This document shows, piece by piece, positions 63,693 to 64,000 of a stretch of 64,000 nt of DNA. A program made the position numbers and the translations under genes. The stretch is taken from the NCBI GenBank assembly GCA_947247005.1, contig OX365949.1, positions 17,115,130 through 17,179,129 on the forward strand, in the 5' to 3' direction. This stretch comes from Spisula solida. Lineage: Eukaryota; Mollusca; Bivalvia; Venerida; Mactridae. The notes under the pieces are model-generated. The model ran no database searches and was not told the origin of the DNA. It saw only the letters and a program-made list of their open reading frames with translations. Within the stretch, counting starts at the first letter, position 1, and each line of letters begins with the position of its first letter.

Positions 63693-64000
63693 AGGGACTG
63701 CCTCACATATTGGTATATTGCAAAAATAAAATAAAATTGTCAAATATTCGCATAGTTTTGGTATAGTTGCTTGTATATCCCATAAACAACCACACTGACA
63801 TATAAAATAACTTTTTGTAGTTATCTAGTATTTTTACATCATAAATTCTATAGGGTATTAATACCCTATAGAATTAACACTACTATTACTTAAAGTGTCT
63901 GAAATGTGTTCGCATTTGATGAAAACGAATAGAAAAACGAACCAAATCCTCACTGATGTTTACGCTGTAGTTTGTTGATGTTACAGTTCGATCACGAGTG
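63693..64000. mobile_element. TTAA-flanked inverted-repeat element, copy 2 (cut by window end)
   Basis: Direct repeat of the left 300 bp of 58491-59032, starting AGGGACTGCCTCACATATTG right after TTAA (63689-63692). It carries the same 32-bp palindrome at 63844-63875. The right end lies beyond the window. Confidence 0.85.

Overview
The window looks like nuclear DNA from an animal, most likely a bivalve mollusc or another lophotrochozoan. It is AT-rich, its genes are split by introns with GT/AG borders, and intergenic space is wide. It also has many microsatellites, minisatellites and short inverted-repeat transposons. A C1q-domain gene with a coiled-coil stalk fits the large C1q families of bivalves. 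The species assignment is inference; nothing here names the species.

Layout. The left 9 kb holds the last five coding exons of a T-box gene on the + strand (4346-8166). Its conceptual protein matches Tbx20 across the T-box, and the exons for the N-terminus and the first part of the T-box are not in the window. An unidentified two-exon reading frame lies on the - strand at 2279-2870. A complete two-exon secreted coiled-coil/C1q-domain gene is at 13497-15330 (+), with a TATA box upstream and a poly(A) signal downstream. From about 15.9 to 36 kb I see mainly repeats: several tandem arrays, one of them turning into its own inverted copy, and transposon remnants. At 36-38 kb there are two weak candidates for small secreted peptides. 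A tRNA-Arg(ACG) gene is at 38768-38840 (-). From 39 to 57 kb I see no convincing protein gene, but a series of inverted-repeat elements and a 360-bp AAC array. At 58082-62697 (-) six phase-compatible exons encode the C-terminal part of a zona pellucida (ZP)-domain membrane protein with a furin-type site, a transmembrane helix and a short cytoplasmic tail. A decayed C-terminus of a non-LTR retrotransposon is at 63278-63602.

The recognised genes (heart/neural transcription factor, secreted C1q lectin-like protein, ZP membrane protein, tRNA) show no functional link; this is an ordinary gene-poor animal locus. The most distinctive content is the repeats. These include a pair of non-autonomous hAT-like elements with 8-bp target duplications, a TTAA-flanked element with a conserved 32-bp palindrome, GC-rich inverted-repeat elements, a head-to-head minisatellite, a minisatellite that copies the splice donor of a T-box exon, and a recent 14-residue repeat expansion in the C1q stalk. 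I found no clear new multi-gene system.
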